Shown here one piece after another: positions 23,149 to 23,498 of a stretch of DNA of 23,498 bases; position 1 is the first letter of the stretch; each line of letters begins with the position of its first letter. The DNA lies in contig NZ_AJZM02000399.1 of assembly GCF_000272405.2 (NCBI RefSeq), forward strand, positions 1-23,498, written 5' to 3'. The notes under the pieces were generated by a model. It did not search any database. It saw only the letters and a list, made by a program, of their open reading frames with translations, and was not told the origin of the DNA. The translations under genes and the position numbers were made by a program. This DNA comes from Vibrio tasmaniensis 1F-187. Lineage in GTDB: Bacteria > Pseudomonadota > Gammaproteobacteria > Enterobacterales > Vibrionaceae.

Positions 23149-23498
23149 ATGTCTGAATCTACAAAATCTTTTAACCAACTAGGATTATCTGAGCATCTTC
23201 TTGCTACGCTATCAGAGCTTAACTTTACGGCTCCTACCAGTGTTCAAGAGCAAGCGATTCCATTGGTATTAGAAGGCAAAGATGTATTGGCTGGTGCTCA
23301 AACGGGTACAGGTAAAACGGCCGCATTTGGTTTACCAATTATCCAAAGATTAATCGAGACAAAAGACAACGTTATTCCAAACCCGAAGCTAGTTCGTGCG
23401 CTTGTGTTGGTACCAACACGTGAACTAGCGCAACAGGTTTTCGATAACGTAACCAGCTACGCAAAGGGCACCGACATCAAAGTCGTGGTGGCTTACGG
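23149..23498 (+). CDS. DEAD-box ATP-dependent RNA helicase, RhlE-like, N-terminal part
   Basis: The first 116 codons are in the window; the gene runs off the right edge. The Q motif region (FNQLGLSEHLLATLSELNFT, then APTSVQEQAIP), motif I AGAQTGTGKTAAFGLP and motif Ia VPTRELAQQ are all present in the expected order. The DEAD box itself lies beyond the edge. The short N terminus and the GLSEHLL.. pattern resemble RhlE-type helicases, but paralogues cannot be separated on this fragment. The ATG at 23149 is preceded by a weak TGAGCATC ribosome-binding region. Confidence 0.92.
   Translation, partial: MSESTKSFNQLGLSEHLLATLSELNFTAPTSVQEQAIPLVLEGKDVLAGAQTGTGKTAAFGLPIIQRLIETKDNVIPNPKLVRALVLVPTRELAQQVFDNVTSYAKGTDIKVVVAY

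Noticed and set aside
1..23498. CRISPR arrays, insertion sequences, integrases, tRNA or rRNA genes
   Set aside because: No spaced identical repeats, transposase or integrase motifs, tRNA-like cloverleaf with CCA end, or rRNA segments were seen on reading both strands.

Overview
The window looks like chromosomal DNA of a Vibrio or close Vibrionaceae relative (moderately AT-rich gamma-proteobacterium). This is inferred from the gene families: a glyA/gcvH/gcvP block opposed to a helix-turn-helix/cupin regulator and gcvT, a GlyGly-CTERM serine protease, a tyrP of the TyrR type, c-di-GMP enzymes with periplasmic sensors, a methyl-accepting chemotaxis protein, and close E. coli-like Gsk, CreA, ArfB, YqaB, YieH and AcpH homologues. 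There are no rRNA or tRNA genes, insertion sequences, CRISPR arrays or prophage genes that I can support, so this is mostly core genome.

Layout. Positions 1-4961 hold the glycine cleavage locus: gcvP (cut by the window edge), gcvH and glyA on the minus strand, and a regulator and gcvT on the plus strand, diverging from a 440-bp regulatory region. A secreted, surface-anchored serine protease follows (5275-6432). Next come an unrecognised small helical protein divergent from a small XRE regulator (6573-7428), arfB divergent from a YqaB-type phosphatase, a PAS-GGDEF diguanylate cyclase, fhs, gsk and creA (7605-14889). On the plus strand follow an unlisted 41-residue lipoprotein, an unrecognised 164-residue protein and an HD-GYP phosphodiesterase (14995-17501), then a YieH-type phosphatase that overlaps a small zinc-ribbon gene tail to tail. 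A chemotaxis receptor and tyrP are on the minus strand (18913-21709). A 42-residue acidic protein, acpH and the start of a DEAD-box helicase close the window on the plus strand.

How the genes work together. GlyA, GcvT/H/P and Fhs all feed 5,10-methylene- or 10-formyl-tetrahydrofolate, and Gsk salvages purine nucleosides. PurR-like palindromes lie near glyA, upstream of gcvT and directly upstream of fhs, which suggests purine-linked control of one-carbon supply. The GGDEF and HD-GYP proteins make and degrade c-di-GMP, each behind its own periplasmic sensor. tyrP carries a weak/strong pair of TyrR boxes.

The least expected signal is in the leaders. Several genes (glyA, the HD-GYP gene, the chemotaxis receptor, acpH) have inverted repeats whose 3' arm contains the Shine-Dalgarno sequence, and gcvT has a long leader with mutually exclusive stems and a possible 35-codon upstream ORF. 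Two intergenic regions carry short decaying tandem repeats (18-bp and 16-bp periods). I found no clear new multi-gene system. The best candidates for undescribed biology are these RNA leaders and the small unannotated ORFs.
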